This document shows, piece by piece, positions 29,945 to 37,879 of a stretch of DNA of 37,879 nt. The translations under genes were made by a program, and so were the position numbers. Below the pieces are notes generated by a model that was given only the letters and a program-made list of their open reading frames with translations, was not told the DNA's origin and did not search any database. This DNA comes from Staphylococcus pasteuri. GTDB taxonomy: Bacteria > Bacillota > Bacilli > Staphylococcales > Staphylococcaceae. The stretch is taken from assembly GCF_003970495.1 (NCBI RefSeq), contig NZ_RXWW01000018.1, forward strand, positions 1 through 37,879. Reading direction: 5' to 3'. The stretch's first letter is position 1; each line of letters starts with the position of its first letter.

Positions 29945-30889
29945 ATGATAGAAATCGAAAAACCTAGAATTGAGACAATTGAAATTAGTGAAGATGCTAA
30001 ATTCGGTAAGTTCGTTGTTGAACCACTTGAACGTGGCTACGGTACTACACTAGGAAACTCCTTACGTCGTATCCTACTATCTTCATTACCAGGATCAGCA
30101 GTAAAGTACATCGAAATTGAAGGCGTGTTACACGAATTCTCAGCAGTAGATAATGTAGTTGAAGATGTTTCTACAATTATTATGAACATCAAAAAATTAG
30201 CATTAAAAATCTATTCTGAAGAAGATAAAACTTTAGAAATCGATGTTAAGGATGAAGGCGAAGTTACTGCAAGTGATATTACTCACGACAGTGATGTAGA
30301 AATTCTAAATCCAGAACTAAAAATTGCTACTGTTTCTAAAGGTGGACATTTAAAAGTTCGTCTTGTTGCTAATAAGGGTAGAGGTTACGCATTAGCTGAA
30401 ACAAATAATACTAGTGATTTACCAATTGGTGTAATTCCAGTAGACTCACTATATTCACCTGTTGAACGTGTAAACTATACAGTTGAAAATACACGTGTAG
30501 GTCAAAGTAGTGATTTTGATAAATTAACTTTAGATGTTTGGACTAATGGTTCAATCACTCCTCAAGAATCAGTTTCATTAGCAGCAAAAATAATGACTGA
30601 ACACTTGAATATCTTTGTAGGTCTAACTGATGAAGCTCAAAATGCTGAAATCATGATCGAAAAAGAAGAAGATCAAAAAGAAAAAGTATTAGAAATGTCT
30701 ATCGAAGAATTAGACTTATCTGTACGTTCATATAACTGTTTGAAACGCGCAGGAATCAATTCTGTACAAGAGTTAGCTGATAAATCTGAAGCTGACATGA
30801 TGAAAGTGCGTAATTTAGGTCGTAAATCTCTTGAAGAAGTTAAATACAAATTAGAAGATTTAGGATTAGGATTAAGAAAAGAAGATTGA
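29945..30889 (+). CDS. rpoA: RNA polymerase alpha subunit
   Basis: The 314-residue alpha subunit forms the dimer on which beta and beta' assemble. The N-terminal domain (about 1-230) carries the hallmark [21 protein letters not shown], split here around residues 26-47. A flexible acidic linker at 230-250 (KEEDQKEKV) leads to the C-terminal domain with [17 protein letters not shown], which binds UP elements and activators. AAGGAGG precedes the ATG. It is the second-last gene of the cluster. Confidence 0.97.
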   Translation: MIEIEKPRIETIEISEDAKFGKFVVEPLERGYGTTLGNSLRRILLSSLPGSAVKYIEIEGVLHEFSAVDNVVEDVSTIIMNIKKLALKIYSEEDKTLEIDVKDEGEVTASDITHDSDVEILNPELKIATVSKGGHLKVRLVANKGRGYALAETNNTSDLPIGVIPVDSLYSPVERVNYTVENTRVGQSSDFDKLTLDVWTNGSITPQESVSLAAKIMTEHLNIFVGLTDEAQNAEIMIEKEEDQKEKVLEMSIEELDLSVRSYNCLKRAGINSVQELADKSEADMMKVRNLGRKSLEEVKYKLEDLGLGLRKED

Positions 30890-30905
30890 TAAAGGAGGTT
30901 AACTC

Positions 30906-31274
30906 ATGGGTTACAGAAAATTAGGTCGTACTTCTGATCAACGTAAAGCTATGTTACGTAACTTAGCTACAGCACTTATTGTAAGTGAACGTATTGAGAC
31001 AACAGAAGCTCGTGCAAAAGAAGTTCGCAGTGTAGTAGAGAAATTAATCACTTTAGGTAAAAAAGGAGATTTAGCTTCTCGTCGTAATGCAGCTAAAACA
31101 TTACAAAATGTTGAAATCTTAAATGAAGATGAATCAACTCAAACTGCTCTTCAAAAATTATTCGGTGAAATCGCTGAACGTTATACAGATCGTCAAGGTG
31201 GTTACACTCGTATTCTTAAAGTAGGCCCTCGTCGTGGTGACGGTGCTGAATCAGTAATTATCGAATTAGTATAA
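30906..31274 (+). CDS. rplQ: 50S ribosomal protein L17
   Basis: L17 (122 residues) lies near the tunnel exit. It begins [20 protein letters not shown] and shows the conserved [26 protein letters not shown] region, with the usual glycine-rich end. AAAGGAGG precedes the ATG. It ends the 29-gene S10-spc-alpha cluster; the first hairpins and T-runs of the whole cluster appear only after it. Confidence 0.96.
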   Translation: MGYRKLGRTSDQRKAMLRNLATALIVSERIETTEARAKEVRSVVEKLITLGKKGDLASRRNAAKTLQNVEILNEDESTQTALQKLFGEIAERYTDRQGGYTRILKVGPRRGDGAESVIIELV

Positions 31275-31327
31275 TTTAATTATAAATACACTAACTACTT
31301 ATATATAAAGCAAATGAGTGCAACGAT

Positions 31328-31350
31328 AAAATCTGCCACATACAGATTTT
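31328..31350 (+). terminator. Hairpin 1 downstream of rplQ
   Basis: AAAATCTG (31328-31335) pairs with CAGATTTT (31343-31350) across a 7-base loop. The T-run is only the stem end itself, so on its own it is a weak terminator. It is the first of several stems between rplQ and ecfA1; no gene is seen in 31275-31608. Confidence 0.5.
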
Positions 31351-31364
31351 GTCTAGCTCAGAGT

Positions 31365-31430
31365 ACCCCATCAAACTAAATATTAAATTAAAGCGTGAAC
31401 TCAACAAAACTGATGGGGTGCGCGCTTTTT
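31365..31430 (+). terminator. Long-range stem and alternative terminator downstream of rplQ
   Basis: ACCCCATCA (31365-31373) pairs perfectly with TGATGGGGT (31411-31419) across a 37-base loop. An alternative stem, AAAGCG (31390-31395) with CGCTTT (31423-31428), is followed by a T-run and encloses the right arm of the first. The two pairings overlap in space, as in attenuators, though a plain terminator with a long loop is also possible. Confidence 0.55.
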
Positions 31431-31436
31431 TATTTT

Positions 31437-31466
31437 AAGCTGAGATACTATTTCTCAGCTTTTTTA
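31437..31466 (+). terminator. Intrinsic terminator of the ribosomal cluster
   Basis: AAGCTGAGA (31437-31445) pairs with TCTCAGCTT (31453-31461) across a 7-base loop and is followed by a T-run. This is the strongest and last stop signal before the ECF transporter operon. Confidence 0.82.
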
Positions 31467-31608
31467 ATTATAAAATTATTTTAATTGGTGTTTAATCATT
31501 TAAATAAGAAAATGAAAATGTTAATAAACAAATTGTCGAAGTATACATATGTTTATAAATCATGTAAAATATTAAAGGTAATTACTACATTGGGGAGGAA
31601 TAAATGTG

Positions 31609-32415
31609 ATGGATCAAGATAATATTATTGAATTTAGTAATGTATCATTTAAATATCAAAGTGATTCTGCCTTCACGTTAAATGATGTATCATTTAATAT
31701 TCCTCGTGGCCAATGGACAAGTATAGTAGGACACAATGGATCTGGTAAATCAACTGTTACTAAACTAATGGTAGGAATTGAAAACTGTGATGAAGGTCAT
31801 ATTATTCTAAATAACCAACGTGTAACTAAAGAAACGATTACACAAGTAAGAAAACAAATAGGCATTGTCTTCCAAAATCCAGATAATCAGTTTGTTGGTT
31901 CAACTGTTAAATATGATGTTGCATTTGGTTTAGAGAATCTGTCTATACCATATAATGATATGCATGAAAAAGTAGACAAAGTTTTAAAACAAGTTGATAT
32001 GTTTGATTTAGCTGATTATGAACCTCACTCGTTATCTGGTGGTCAGAAACAAAGAGTAGCTATAGCTAGTGTGTTAGCATTAAGTCCTTCTATAATTATT
32101 TTAGATGAAGCTACTTCAATGTTAGACCCAGTGGCAAAGAAATCTTTACTTGATTTAGTTAGAGAACTACAACGTGAACAACACATAACGATTATTTCTA
32201 TTACACATGATTTATCAGAAACAATGAGTGCTGATAATATTATAGTTATGAATCAAGGTAAAGTGTATAAACAAGGTAAACCTAATGACATATATGATGA
32301 TATAGTTAATTTAAATAAAATTGGTCTTGAATTACCGTTTTCTATGAAGATGAATCAACTATTAACTGGAAAATCAACATTCGTTACATATGAAGGGTTG
32401 GTTGATTTATTATGA
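31609..32415 (+). CDS. ecfA1: ECF transporter ATPase EcfA1
   Basis: The 268-residue ATPase is one half of the ATPase pair energising energy-coupling-factor vitamin uptake. Walker A is GHNGSGKST (41-49), the Q-loop FQNPDNQF is around 89-95, the signature LSGGQ is at 142-146, and Walker B ends in D166-E167. The DNQF-type Q-loop is typical of EcfA. The ATG at 31609 is taken, ten bases after GGGGAGG; a GTG directly before it (31606) is also possible. It overlaps ecfA2 by four bases. Substrate-binding S subunits (for riboflavin, biotin, folate and so on) are encoded elsewhere, as usual in Firmicutes. Confidence 0.94.
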   Translation: MDQDNIIEFSNVSFKYQSDSAFTLNDVSFNIPRGQWTSIVGHNGSGKSTVTKLMVGIENCDEGHIILNNQRVTKETITQVRKQIGIVFQNPDNQFVGSTVKYDVAFGLENLSIPYNDMHEKVDKVLKQVDMFDLADYEPHSLSGGQKQRVAIASVLALSPSIIILDEATSMLDPVAKKSLLDLVRELQREQHITIISITHDLSETMSADNIIVMNQGKVYKQGKPNDIYDDIVNLNKIGLELPFSMKMNQLLTGKSTFVTYEGLVDLL

Positions 32416-33272
32416 GTTTTAAAATGAATAAAGTGAGTTATACTTATCAACTTGGCACACCTTATGAATATACTGCTATAAAAAATATTTCAGTTGAATT
32501 TGAAAAAGGTCATTATTATACGATTGTCGGTCAAACTGGTAGTGGTAAGTCAACGTTAATTCAACATATTAATGCTTTATTAAAACCGACTAGTGGTGAT
32601 ATAAATTTTAATGGTATTTATATTAATCACAAATCAAAGGATAAAGTTTTGAGACCAATACGCCAGAATGTTGGAATGGTTTTTCAATTTCCTGAATCAC
32701 AGCTTTTTGAAGATACTGTTGAAAAAGAAATTGAATTTGGGCCTAAAAATTTTAATATGAATATTCAGCAAGTTAAAGAAAAAGCATTTGATATGTTACT
32801 TGATTTAGGGTTTTCAAGAAATGTGATGTCGTTATCACCATTTCAAATGTCTGGAGGTCAAATGAGAAAAATAGCTTTAGTTTCAATATTAGCTATGGAT
32901 CCAGATATTATAGTAGTCGATGAACCAACAGCTGGTTTAGACCCTAAAAGTAGACATCAAGTAATGTCATTGCTTAAAAAATTACAAAATGAACAAAATA
33001 AAACTATTATTTTAGTTACGCATGATATGAATGATGTAGCAAGATATGCTGATGAGGTCATTGTGATGCAAAAAGGTGAAATCAAGGTTAAAACAAGTCC
33101 TCGCAAGTTATTTAGTGAACCAGATAATCTAAAAAAGTGGAATATAACTATGCCTGATGTTGTCCGCTTACAGCAAGATTTTGAAACTAAATATCAAACT
33201 AAACTATCTTCAACCGCGTTAACTGAAGAAGAATTTGTTGATTTATATAGGGAGTGGCAAAATGAAAAATAA
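32412..33272 (+). CDS. ecfA2: ECF transporter ATPase EcfA2
   Basis: The 286-residue partner ATPase has Walker [10 protein letters not shown] (40-48), the Q-loop [10 protein letters not shown], an MSGGQ signature and a Walker B with DEPTAGLDP. The MSGGQ variant and the extended C-terminal helix (about 230-286) distinguish EcfA2-type subunits and help form the heterodimer with EcfA1. It overlaps ecfA1 by four bases and ecfT by eleven, so the three proteins are made in a coupled way. Confidence 0.94.
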   Translation: MSFKMNKVSYTYQLGTPYEYTAIKNISVEFEKGHYYTIVGQTGSGKSTLIQHINALLKPTSGDINFNGIYINHKSKDKVLRPIRQNVGMVFQFPESQLFEDTVEKEIEFGPKNFNMNIQQVKEKAFDMLLDLGFSRNVMSLSPFQMSGGQMRKIALVSILAMDPDIIVVDEPTAGLDPKSRHQVMSLLKKLQNEQNKTIILVTHDMNDVARYADEVIVMQKGEIKVKTSPRKLFSEPDNLKKWNITMPDVVRLQQDFETKYQTKLSSTALTEEEFVDLYREWQNEK

Positions 33273-34068
33273 ATTAATTATTGGACGTTATCTCCCTAGC
33301 AATTCATTTATACATCAGTTAGACCCAAGAGCAAAATTGATATTTGTATTTGCTTTTATTATATTTATTTTTCTATGTCACTCTTTCGGAACATATGCAT
33401 GGCTTTTTGTTCTTATTTTAATCATTATGAAAATGGCTAAAATTAATTTTATGTTTTTGATTAAAGGTTTAACACCTATATTTATCTTTCTAATTTTTAC
33501 ATTTTTAATGCATGTATTCTTTACTAAAGGTGGTATCATTCTTTTTCAATGGAACTTTATAACTATTGAAAGTAAGGGGATATTGGAAGGTATTTTTATC
33601 TCTTTAAGATTGATATTTATTGTAATGATAGCTACAATAATGACTTTATCGACTAGTCCAATAGATTTAACTGACGCATTTGAAAAGTTATTAACGCCAC
33701 TCAAATGGCTTAAAATACCTGTACATCAATTAAGTATGATGATGTCTATTGCATTAAGGTTTATACCTACATTAATGGACGAATTAGATAAGATTATTTT
33801 AGCTCAAAAATCTAGAGGTTCAGAGATAAGTTCAGGTGGATTAGTAGCAAGAATTCAGGCATTTGTACCGTTACTGATTCCATTGTTTATTTCTGCGTTC
33901 CAGAGAGCCGAAGAATTAGCGATAGCTATGGAAGTGAGAGGGTACGATGCTCATGCTGAGAGAACTAGCTATAGAATGCTCCAATGGCGTCTGAGAGATA
34001 CATGTACATTATTATTACTCATTCCTATATTAGCTATCCTATTGTTAATTAAATATTTTGGAGTGTAA
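33262..34068 (+). CDS. ecfT: ECF transporter transmembrane subunit EcfT
   Basis: EcfT (268 residues) is the membrane scaffold that couples the ATPases to exchangeable substrate-binding S proteins. Several hydrophobic helices at about 25-120 and 245-265 flank two long coupling helices with the paired Ala/Val-Arg-Gly motifs AQKSRGSE and AMEVRGYD, which dock into EcfA1/A2. The ATG at 33262 is chosen since GGGAGTG precedes it and staphylococcal EcfT has 268 residues; the opening at 33235 lies in ecfA2. It is followed five bases later by truA. Confidence 0.93.
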   Translation: MKNKLIIGRYLPSNSFIHQLDPRAKLIFVFAFIIFIFLCHSFGTYAWLFVLILIIMKMAKINFMFLIKGLTPIFIFLIFTFLMHVFFTKGGIILFQWNFITIESKGILEGIFISLRLIFIVMIATIMTLSTSPIDLTDAFEKLLTPLKWLKIPVHQLSMMMSIALRFIPTLMDELDKIILAQKSRGSEISSGGLVARIQAFVPLLIPLFISAFQRAEELAIAMEVRGYDAHAERTSYRMLQWRLRDTCTLLLLIPILAILLLIKYFGV

Positions 34069-34073
34069 AAGCA

Positions 34074-34877
34074 TTGCGTATATTAGTAGAAATAGAATAT
34101 CAAGGTAATCAATTTTTAGGATTTCAAATTCAACAACAAGGTCGCACAATACAACAACAATTTGAAAAAATTCTTAAAAGAATGCATAAACGTCATGTAA
34201 GAATACATCCTTCTAGTCGAACGGATAGAGGAGTGCATGCTTATCAACAGTATTTTCATTTTGATACTGACTTAAATATTGAAAATAATAAATGGCAATA
34301 TGCAATGAATAGTGCATTGCCGGATGATATATATGTTAAAAGCGTTCAACATGTAGATGAAGATTTTCATTGTCGTTATGATTGTGTAGGTAAAAAGTAT
34401 AGATATAAAGTATATCAAGCCGAACATCGGAATCCATTTGAAAGTGGATTAAAAACGTATGTATCTGAAACATTAGATCTAGATAGCATGAATAAAGCAG
34501 CACAATTATTTATTGGAACTCACGACTTTACTGGTTTTTGTTCCCAAAAAACTGAAGTTCAAAGTAAAGTAAGAACATTATATGAAAGTAAAATTATTAA
34601 AACAGAAGATGGTTTTAATTATATAGTAACTGGTTCAGGATTTCTGTATAATATGGTTCGTGTATTAGTGGCATTTTTAATAGAAGTTGGAAAAGGTAAA
34701 AGAAAACCTGACGAAATACCGGTATTACTTGAAGAGAAAAACCGCAATAAAATTCCTTTTACTGCACCATCTGATGGTCTATATTTAGAGAAAATATATC
34801 TATCTGATTGTGAATTAATGGATGAATTTGGTAATCATATTAAAATCCATTATAAAAAATCATTACAAAATGATTGA
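34074..34877 (+). CDS. truA: tRNA pseudouridine synthase A
   Basis: The 267-residue enzyme converts uridines 38-40 in the tRNA anticodon arm to pseudouridine. The catalytic aspartate is D51 in [10 protein letters not shown], and the FxCRYDCxGKKYRY and [10 protein letters not shown] stretches are typical. The start is TTG at 34074 after TGGAGTG; the N-terminal [17 protein letters not shown] is the conserved first strand of the family, which supports that start. It is the last gene of the ecfA1-ecfA2-ecfT-truA operon. I see no strong terminator after it; the rplM promoter follows within ten bases. Confidence 0.94.
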   Translation: MRILVEIEYQGNQFLGFQIQQQGRTIQQQFEKILKRMHKRHVRIHPSSRTDRGVHAYQQYFHFDTDLNIENNKWQYAMNSALPDDIYVKSVQHVDEDFHCRYDCVGKKYRYKVYQAEHRNPFESGLKTYVSETLDLDSMNKAAQLFIGTHDFTGFCSQKTEVQSKVRTLYESKIIKTEDGFNYIVTGSGFLYNMVRVLVAFLIEVGKGKRKPDEIPVLLEEKNRNKIPFTAPSDGLYLEKIYLSDCELMDEFGNHIKIHYKKSLQND

Positions 34878-34883
34878 ATTGCA

Positions 34884-34912
34884 TTGACAAAAGGTCTATG
34901 AAATTATAAGAT
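34884..34912 (+). promoter_or_regulatory. Sigma-A promoter of rplM-rpsI
   Basis: A perfect -35 TTGACA (34884-34889) and TAAGAT (34907-34912) are 17 bases apart, directly after truA. The 5' leader from here to rplM is about 230 bases. Confidence 0.72.
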
Positions 34913-35145
34913 TATTAACGGTATTGTTTTATATCCACCCCACGATAAGCCCCGGAATCTTATTGTGTTACAAGATATATAAGCAAAATAGAACAACAGT
35001 TAACAAAATAAATGAAATCTACGCTTTAAATCGTAACAAATTTTTAATTCAAACAAATAGAATTTAGACAATACAAAGTAACTCAGGTTAATCATTTTTG
35101 TCTAGAGACTAAAACGAAGCATTTATTTTTAGGAGGACAATTATT
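34913..35145 (+). ncRNA. Leader of rplM-rpsI mRNA, candidate L13 autoregulatory element
   Basis: The leader holds CACGATAAG (34941-34949) paired with CTTATTGTG (34959-34967), nine pairs with one G-U, around a CCCCGGAAT loop. The flanking ATATCCACCC and TGTTACAAG are unusually C/G-rich for this genome. Bacillaceae are known to have a conserved L13 leader at this position; from memory this looks like the same class. The remaining AT-rich 150 bases show no gene. L13 binding is inferred. Confidence 0.5.
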
Positions 35146-35583
35146 ATGCGTCAAACATTTATGGCAAATGAATCAAACATTGAGCGCAAATGGTATGTTA
35201 TCGATGCTGAAGGCCAAACATTAGGTCGTTTATCATCAGAAGTAGCATCTATCTTACGCGGTAAAAATAAAGTAACTTATACACCACACGTTGATACAGG
35301 TGATTATGTAATCATCATCAACGCTTCAAAAATCGAATTCACTGGTAACAAAGAGCAAGACAAAATGTATTACCGTCACTCAAATCACCCAGGTGGTTTA
35401 AAATCAATCTCTGCTGGTGAATTAAGAAGAACAAACCCAGAACGTTTACTTGAAACTTCAATTAAAGGTATGCTACCAAGCAGCCGTTTAGGTGAAAAAC
35501 AAGGTAAAAAATTATTTGTATATGGTGGCGCTGAACATCCACACGCTGCACAACAACCAGAAAACTACGAGTTACGTGGTTAA
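35146..35583 (+). CDS. rplM: 50S ribosomal protein L13
   Basis: L13 (145 residues) is an early 50S assembly protein that contacts 23S rRNA and L3. The sequence is standard: [20 protein letters not shown] at the start, [20 protein letters not shown] in the middle, and the C-terminal [26 protein letters not shown] precedes the ATG with good spacing. It is first of the rplM-rpsI pair. Confidence 0.97.
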   Translation: MRQTFMANESNIERKWYVIDAEGQTLGRLSSEVASILRGKNKVTYTPHVDTGDYVIIINASKIEFTGNKEQDKMYYRHSNHPGGLKSISAGELRRTNPERLLETSIKGMLPSSRLGEKQGKKLFVYGGAEHPHAAQQPENYELRG

Positions 35584-35602
35584 TTAGAAGGAGGAAATTA
35601 CA

Positions 35603-35995
35603 TTGGCACAAGTTGAATATAAAGGCACAGGCCGTCGTAAAAACTCAGTAGCACGTGTACGTTTAGTACCAGGTGAAGGTAACATCAAAGTTAACAACCG
35701 TGACGTACGTGACTACTTACCATTTGAATCATTAATCTTAGACTTAAACCAACCATTCGATGTTACTGAAACTAAAGGTAACTATGACGTTTTAGTTAAC
35801 GTTCACGGTGGTGGATTCACAGGACAAGCACAAGCTATCCGTCACGGAATCGCTCGTGCATTATTAGAAGCAGATCCTGAATACAGAGGTTCTTTAAAAC
35901 GCGCTGGATTATTAACACGTGACCCACGTATGAAAGAACGTAAAAAACCAGGTCTTAAAAAAGCTCGTCGTTCTCCTCAATTCTCAAAACGTTAA
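35603..35995 (+). CDS. rpsI: 30S ribosomal protein S9
   Basis: S9 (130 residues) sits in the 30S head, and its C-terminal tail reaches the P-site tRNA anticodon. The invariant tail [12 protein letters not shown] is complete, and [17 protein letters not shown] is at the N-terminus. The start is TTG after AAGGAGG, giving the usual MAQVEYKG start. It is followed by a strong terminator. Confidence 0.97.
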   Translation: MAQVEYKGTGRRKNSVARVRLVPGEGNIKVNNRDVRDYLPFESLILDLNQPFDVTETKGNYDVLVNVHGGGFTGQAQAIRHGIARALLEADPEYRGSLKRAGLLTRDPRMKERKKPGLKKARRSPQFSKR

Positions 35996-36061
35996 TATAT
36001 ACAAATTATTGCGAAGTTTTTCGCTATCAGATTTGTTTACAATTAATAAGAACGATAAATC

Positions 36062-36096
36062 AAGCACTTCTCGAATCTTCGAGAAGTGTTTTTTTT
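36062..36096 (+). terminator. Intrinsic terminator of rplM-rpsI
   Basis: CACTTCTCGA (36065-36074) pairs with TCGAGAAGTG (36079-36088), then a run of eight T. The left arm and its flank (AAGCACTTCTCGAA, 36062-36075) recur exactly at 37000-37013, on the other side of the MerR gene. Confidence 0.88.
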
Positions 36097-36126
36097 GTTG
36101 GGATAAAATAAATTTTAAATTAATAC

Positions 36127-36157
36127 TTGAAAGTGACGTTACGTTATCCCTTATGTT
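36127..36157 (+). promoter_or_regulatory. MerR-type promoter with 19-bp spacer and central dyad
   Basis: TTGAAA (36127-36132) and TATGTT (36152-36157) are 19 bases apart, the over-long spacing typical of promoters activated by MerR-family proteins through DNA untwisting. Within the spacer, ACGT-T-ACGT (36136-36144) is a dyad; the same ACGTAACGT core occurs in TipAL-type operators from memory. It lies about 100 bases upstream of the MerR gene, so autoactivation is likely. Confidence 0.65.
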
Positions 36158-36259
36158 TAATTTATGGACGGATTAAGATGAATAGTACTAATCAAGTTAT
36201 GAGTTATTTAGTTAGTTTAAAGGAAAAGAAAATAAAATTTTTAAGCGAGGTGAGAAATT

Positions 36260-36991
36260 TTGGAATTTCAATATAGTTTAAAACAAATTATGGATATTAC
36301 TGGAGTAACAAAGCGAACATTACATTATTATGATGAGATTGGTTTATTAAAAGTACAAAAGAACGAAAATAATTATAGGGTTTATAATCAAAATGATTTA
36401 GTTAGACTTCAAAAAATATTATTACTTAAAAATTTAGATATGAGTATAAAAGAAATATATGAAGTTATTGATTATAATGATGAACAATTAAAATCTGTAT
36501 TAGAAAATCAAAAAGTGAGTCTAACTCAAAAAATAAATAATTTAGAAAATTCGAGAATAGCAATTGAAAAATTCATTAATAATATACCAATTGTAGAAAT
36601 TGAAGAATTGAATCATGTACCTTACAAACAATATCAAGAAGAAGCAAAGATAAAATATGAAAATTTAGATGTTTACAAAACGTATACTAATAAACATAAT
36701 GATCAATTACTTTCAAATAAAGAAAATATAGAAAGATTAGATCAAATTTTTGAAAAGTTTAATGGCTTAGCATTAAATAAAGTTAATATTAGTGAAATGA
36801 AAGATGTTGTATATGAGTGGAAAGAACTGATGAATCTATATACTCATTTTGATAATGAATTACTATGTTTGATTGCTGACACTTATCATAACGATGTGAG
36901 ATTCAAAAATTATTTCAAGAAATTTAATAATCCTCAGCTTACCCGTTTCATATCTAAAGCCGTCAATTATCATTTATCGCAAGTTCAATAA
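36260..36991 (+). CDS. MerR-family regulator with TipAS-like ligand-binding domain
   Basis: The 243-residue protein has an N-terminal MerR winged helix (about 1-72: SLKQIMDITGVTKRTLHYYD, then GLLKVQKNENNYRVYN). A dimerisation coiled coil spans about 75-110. The C-terminal domain (about 125-243) has the TipAS pattern: EEAKIKYENLDVYKTY near the start and DTYHNDVRFKNYF near the end. TipAL and Mta relatives bind thiopeptides or other drugs and switch on efflux or sequestration genes. The start is TTG at 36260 after AGGTGA (36248-36253). No transporter is adjacent; the likely targets lie elsewhere or only its own promoter. It is very AT-rich, with no strong terminator-free link to rpsI. Confidence 0.85.
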   Translation: MEFQYSLKQIMDITGVTKRTLHYYDEIGLLKVQKNENNYRVYNQNDLVRLQKILLLKNLDMSIKEIYEVIDYNDEQLKSVLENQKVSLTQKINNLENSRIAIEKFINNIPIVEIEELNHVPYKQYQEEAKIKYENLDVYKTYTNKHNDQLLSNKENIERLDQIFEKFNGLALNKVNISEMKDVVYEWKELMNLYTHFDNELLCLIADTYHNDVRFKNYFKKFNNPQLTRFISKAVNYHLSQVQ

Positions 36992-36999
36992 TAAAATAA

Positions 37000-37030
37000 A
37001 AGCACTTCTCGAAAAAGTCGGGAAGTGCTT
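37000..37030 (-). terminator. Hairpin between the MerR gene and the Sir2 gene
   Basis: AAGCACTTCTCG (37000-37011) pairs with CGGGAAGTGCTT (37019-37030), 12 pairs with one G-U. The minus strand continues into T-rich sequence, so it best terminates the Sir2 gene; the plus-strand tail is weaker. Its left arm duplicates that of the rpsI terminator. Confidence 0.7.
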
Positions 37031-37037
37031 GTTAATT

Positions 37038-37766
37038 TTAACTATTCAGTTGGTCAATGACTTCAACCATATCCTCATTGATGACAAGTGAGGCATCATT
37101 GTCATAAGGAGTTGCATCTTTATTGATAATAACTAAATTGTCACCTTTAAAATTTGATACTAATCCAGCAGCAGGTTGCACAACTAGTGAAGTACCAAGT
37201 ACAACCAACGTATCTGCATTTTCGATTTTTTGTAATGCATTCATAATCACTGATTGGTCTAACATTTCACCATACAGAACAATGTCAGGTCTAATAGTAC
37301 TACCACATGTGTCACATTGTTTTAACTGTCTATCAAGCACGTCTTTTTTAGTGTATGACTTATGACATTTAGGACAATAGAATCTGTTTAATGTTCCATG
37401 TAATTCATCAACATTTTGACTACCTGCATCTGAATGAAATCCATCAATATTTTGAGTAATAACCCCTAGAGATTGACCGTTGTGTTCTAAATGAGCAATC
37501 CATTCATGTACACTATTAGGTAATTTATCAGCATAAATTAATCTTTTATGACAGAAATTGATAAATCCATCAGGGTCATCTACAAAATAATCATGGCTTA
37601 ATAGATATTCTGGTGAATAGCCGTCTTTTGAAATTTCATCAAATAGGCCTCCCATAGATCTGAAATCTGGAACGCCACTTGCTACAGATACACCAGCACC
37701 CGTAAAGAATACAATTTTCTCAGAGTTATCAATTAGTTGTTTTAAACTTTCAATTTTATTATTCAA
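37038..37766 (-). CDS. cobB: Sir2-family NAD-dependent protein deacylase
   Basis: The 242-residue sirtuin removes acyl groups from lysines using NAD in the cytoplasm. The motifs are GAGVSVASGVPDFRS (23-37), TQNID (104-108) and the catalytic His123 in ELHGT. A zinc site is formed by C131, C134, C151 and C154, and LGTSLVVQPA follows near residue 195. The length fits bacterial CobB/SrtN. The start is put at TTG 37766, five to six bases after AAGGTG; frame codons upstream to 37817 would add a hydrophobic stretch without a ribosome binding site. It is convergent with the MerR gene. The symbol is by family; the native substrate is unknown. Confidence 0.9.
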   Translation of the reverse strand: MNNKIESLKQLIDNSEKIVFFTGAGVSVASGVPDFRSMGGLFDEISKDGYSPEYLLSHDYFVDDPDGFINFCHKRLIYADKLPNSVHEWIAHLEHNGQSLGVITQNIDGFHSDAGSQNVDELHGTLNRFYCPKCHKSYTKKDVLDRQLKQCDTCGSTIRPDIVLYGEMLDQSVIMNALQKIENADTLVVLGTSLVVQPAAGLVSNFKGDNLVIINKDATPYDNDASLVINEDMVEVIDQLNS

Positions 37767-37791
37767 AAATACACCTTCTTGTAAAAAATAG

Positions 37792-37797
37792 ATTATA
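37792..37797 (-). promoter_or_regulatory. Candidate -10 box of the Sir2 gene
   Basis: A perfect TATAAT on the minus strand lies 26 bases upstream of the TTG start. No good -35 is seen at 16-18 bases. The remaining sequence to 37879 is AT-rich and shows no further gene. Confidence 0.35.
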
Positions 37798-37879
37798 CAG
37801 CATATCACTTTTAACATATGACTTCTTTACATTTATATATTATAGTAATAATGTTAAAGATATTGAAGTGATTTTATAC

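Overview
The window is a chromosomal segment of a Staphylococcus species, most likely a coagulase-negative one. Supporting signs are the very AT-rich DNA with strong AGGAGG ribosome binding sites, a SarA-family regulator (SarV), FemX (pentaglycine-bridge enzyme), the gene order femX / RND transporter / glcU-gdh / topB / S10-spc-alpha ribosomal cluster, and ribosomal proteins nearly identical to the S. aureus versions as I recall them. I cannot fix the species from the sequence alone.

Layout. (1) 1-16965 is a mosaic of short transcription units: sarV; a MarR regulator with its MFS exporter, read leftward; a VOC-fold protein; a small membrane protein; femX; a large RND transporter; a small membrane protein and a 55-residue coiled-coil protein; an AEC-family carrier; the glcU-gdh glucose pair; a GNAT acetyltransferase; topB; an NCS2 purine permease; and a small membrane protein. 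Most units end in clear intrinsic terminators, several of them bidirectional. (2) 17071-31274 is the S10-spc-alpha ribosomal supercluster: 29 consecutive same-strand genes (25 ribosomal proteins plus secY, adk, infA and rpoA). It starts from two sigma-A-type promoters and a structured leader, and I see no internal terminator. (3) 31609-34877 holds the ECF energising module ecfA1-ecfA2-ecfT followed by truA. (4) 34884-35995 is the rplM-rpsI unit with its own promoter and structured leader. (5) 36127-37879 holds a MerR regulator with a TipAS-like ligand-binding domain and a convergent Sir2 deacylase.

Most notable observation: rplV (L22) carries a perfect 21-bp in-frame tandem duplication that repeats seven residues (SAINKRT) in the hairpin loop lining the peptide exit tunnel, giving 124 residues instead of the usual 117. 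Duplications in this loop are a known class of macrolide/streptogramin resistance mutation, so this looks like a recent adaptive allele. rplC (L3) has a smaller tandem duplication (9 bp, three residues) at its C-terminus. The L4 tunnel loop and the L3 region near the peptidyl-transferase centre look normal.

Other points of interest: a 10-bp pairing that can bury the rpsS start codon; a MerR-type promoter with 19-bp spacer and ACGT-T-ACGT dyad in front of the TipAS-like regulator; a 14-nt repeat/hairpin bracketing that regulator, suggesting insertion at the rpsI terminator; and consecutive hairpins with mutually exclusive pairings between rplQ and ecfA1. I found no mobile element, CRISPR array, rRNA or tRNA, and no evidence of a wholly new multi-gene system; most of the window is conserved staphylococcal core genome.
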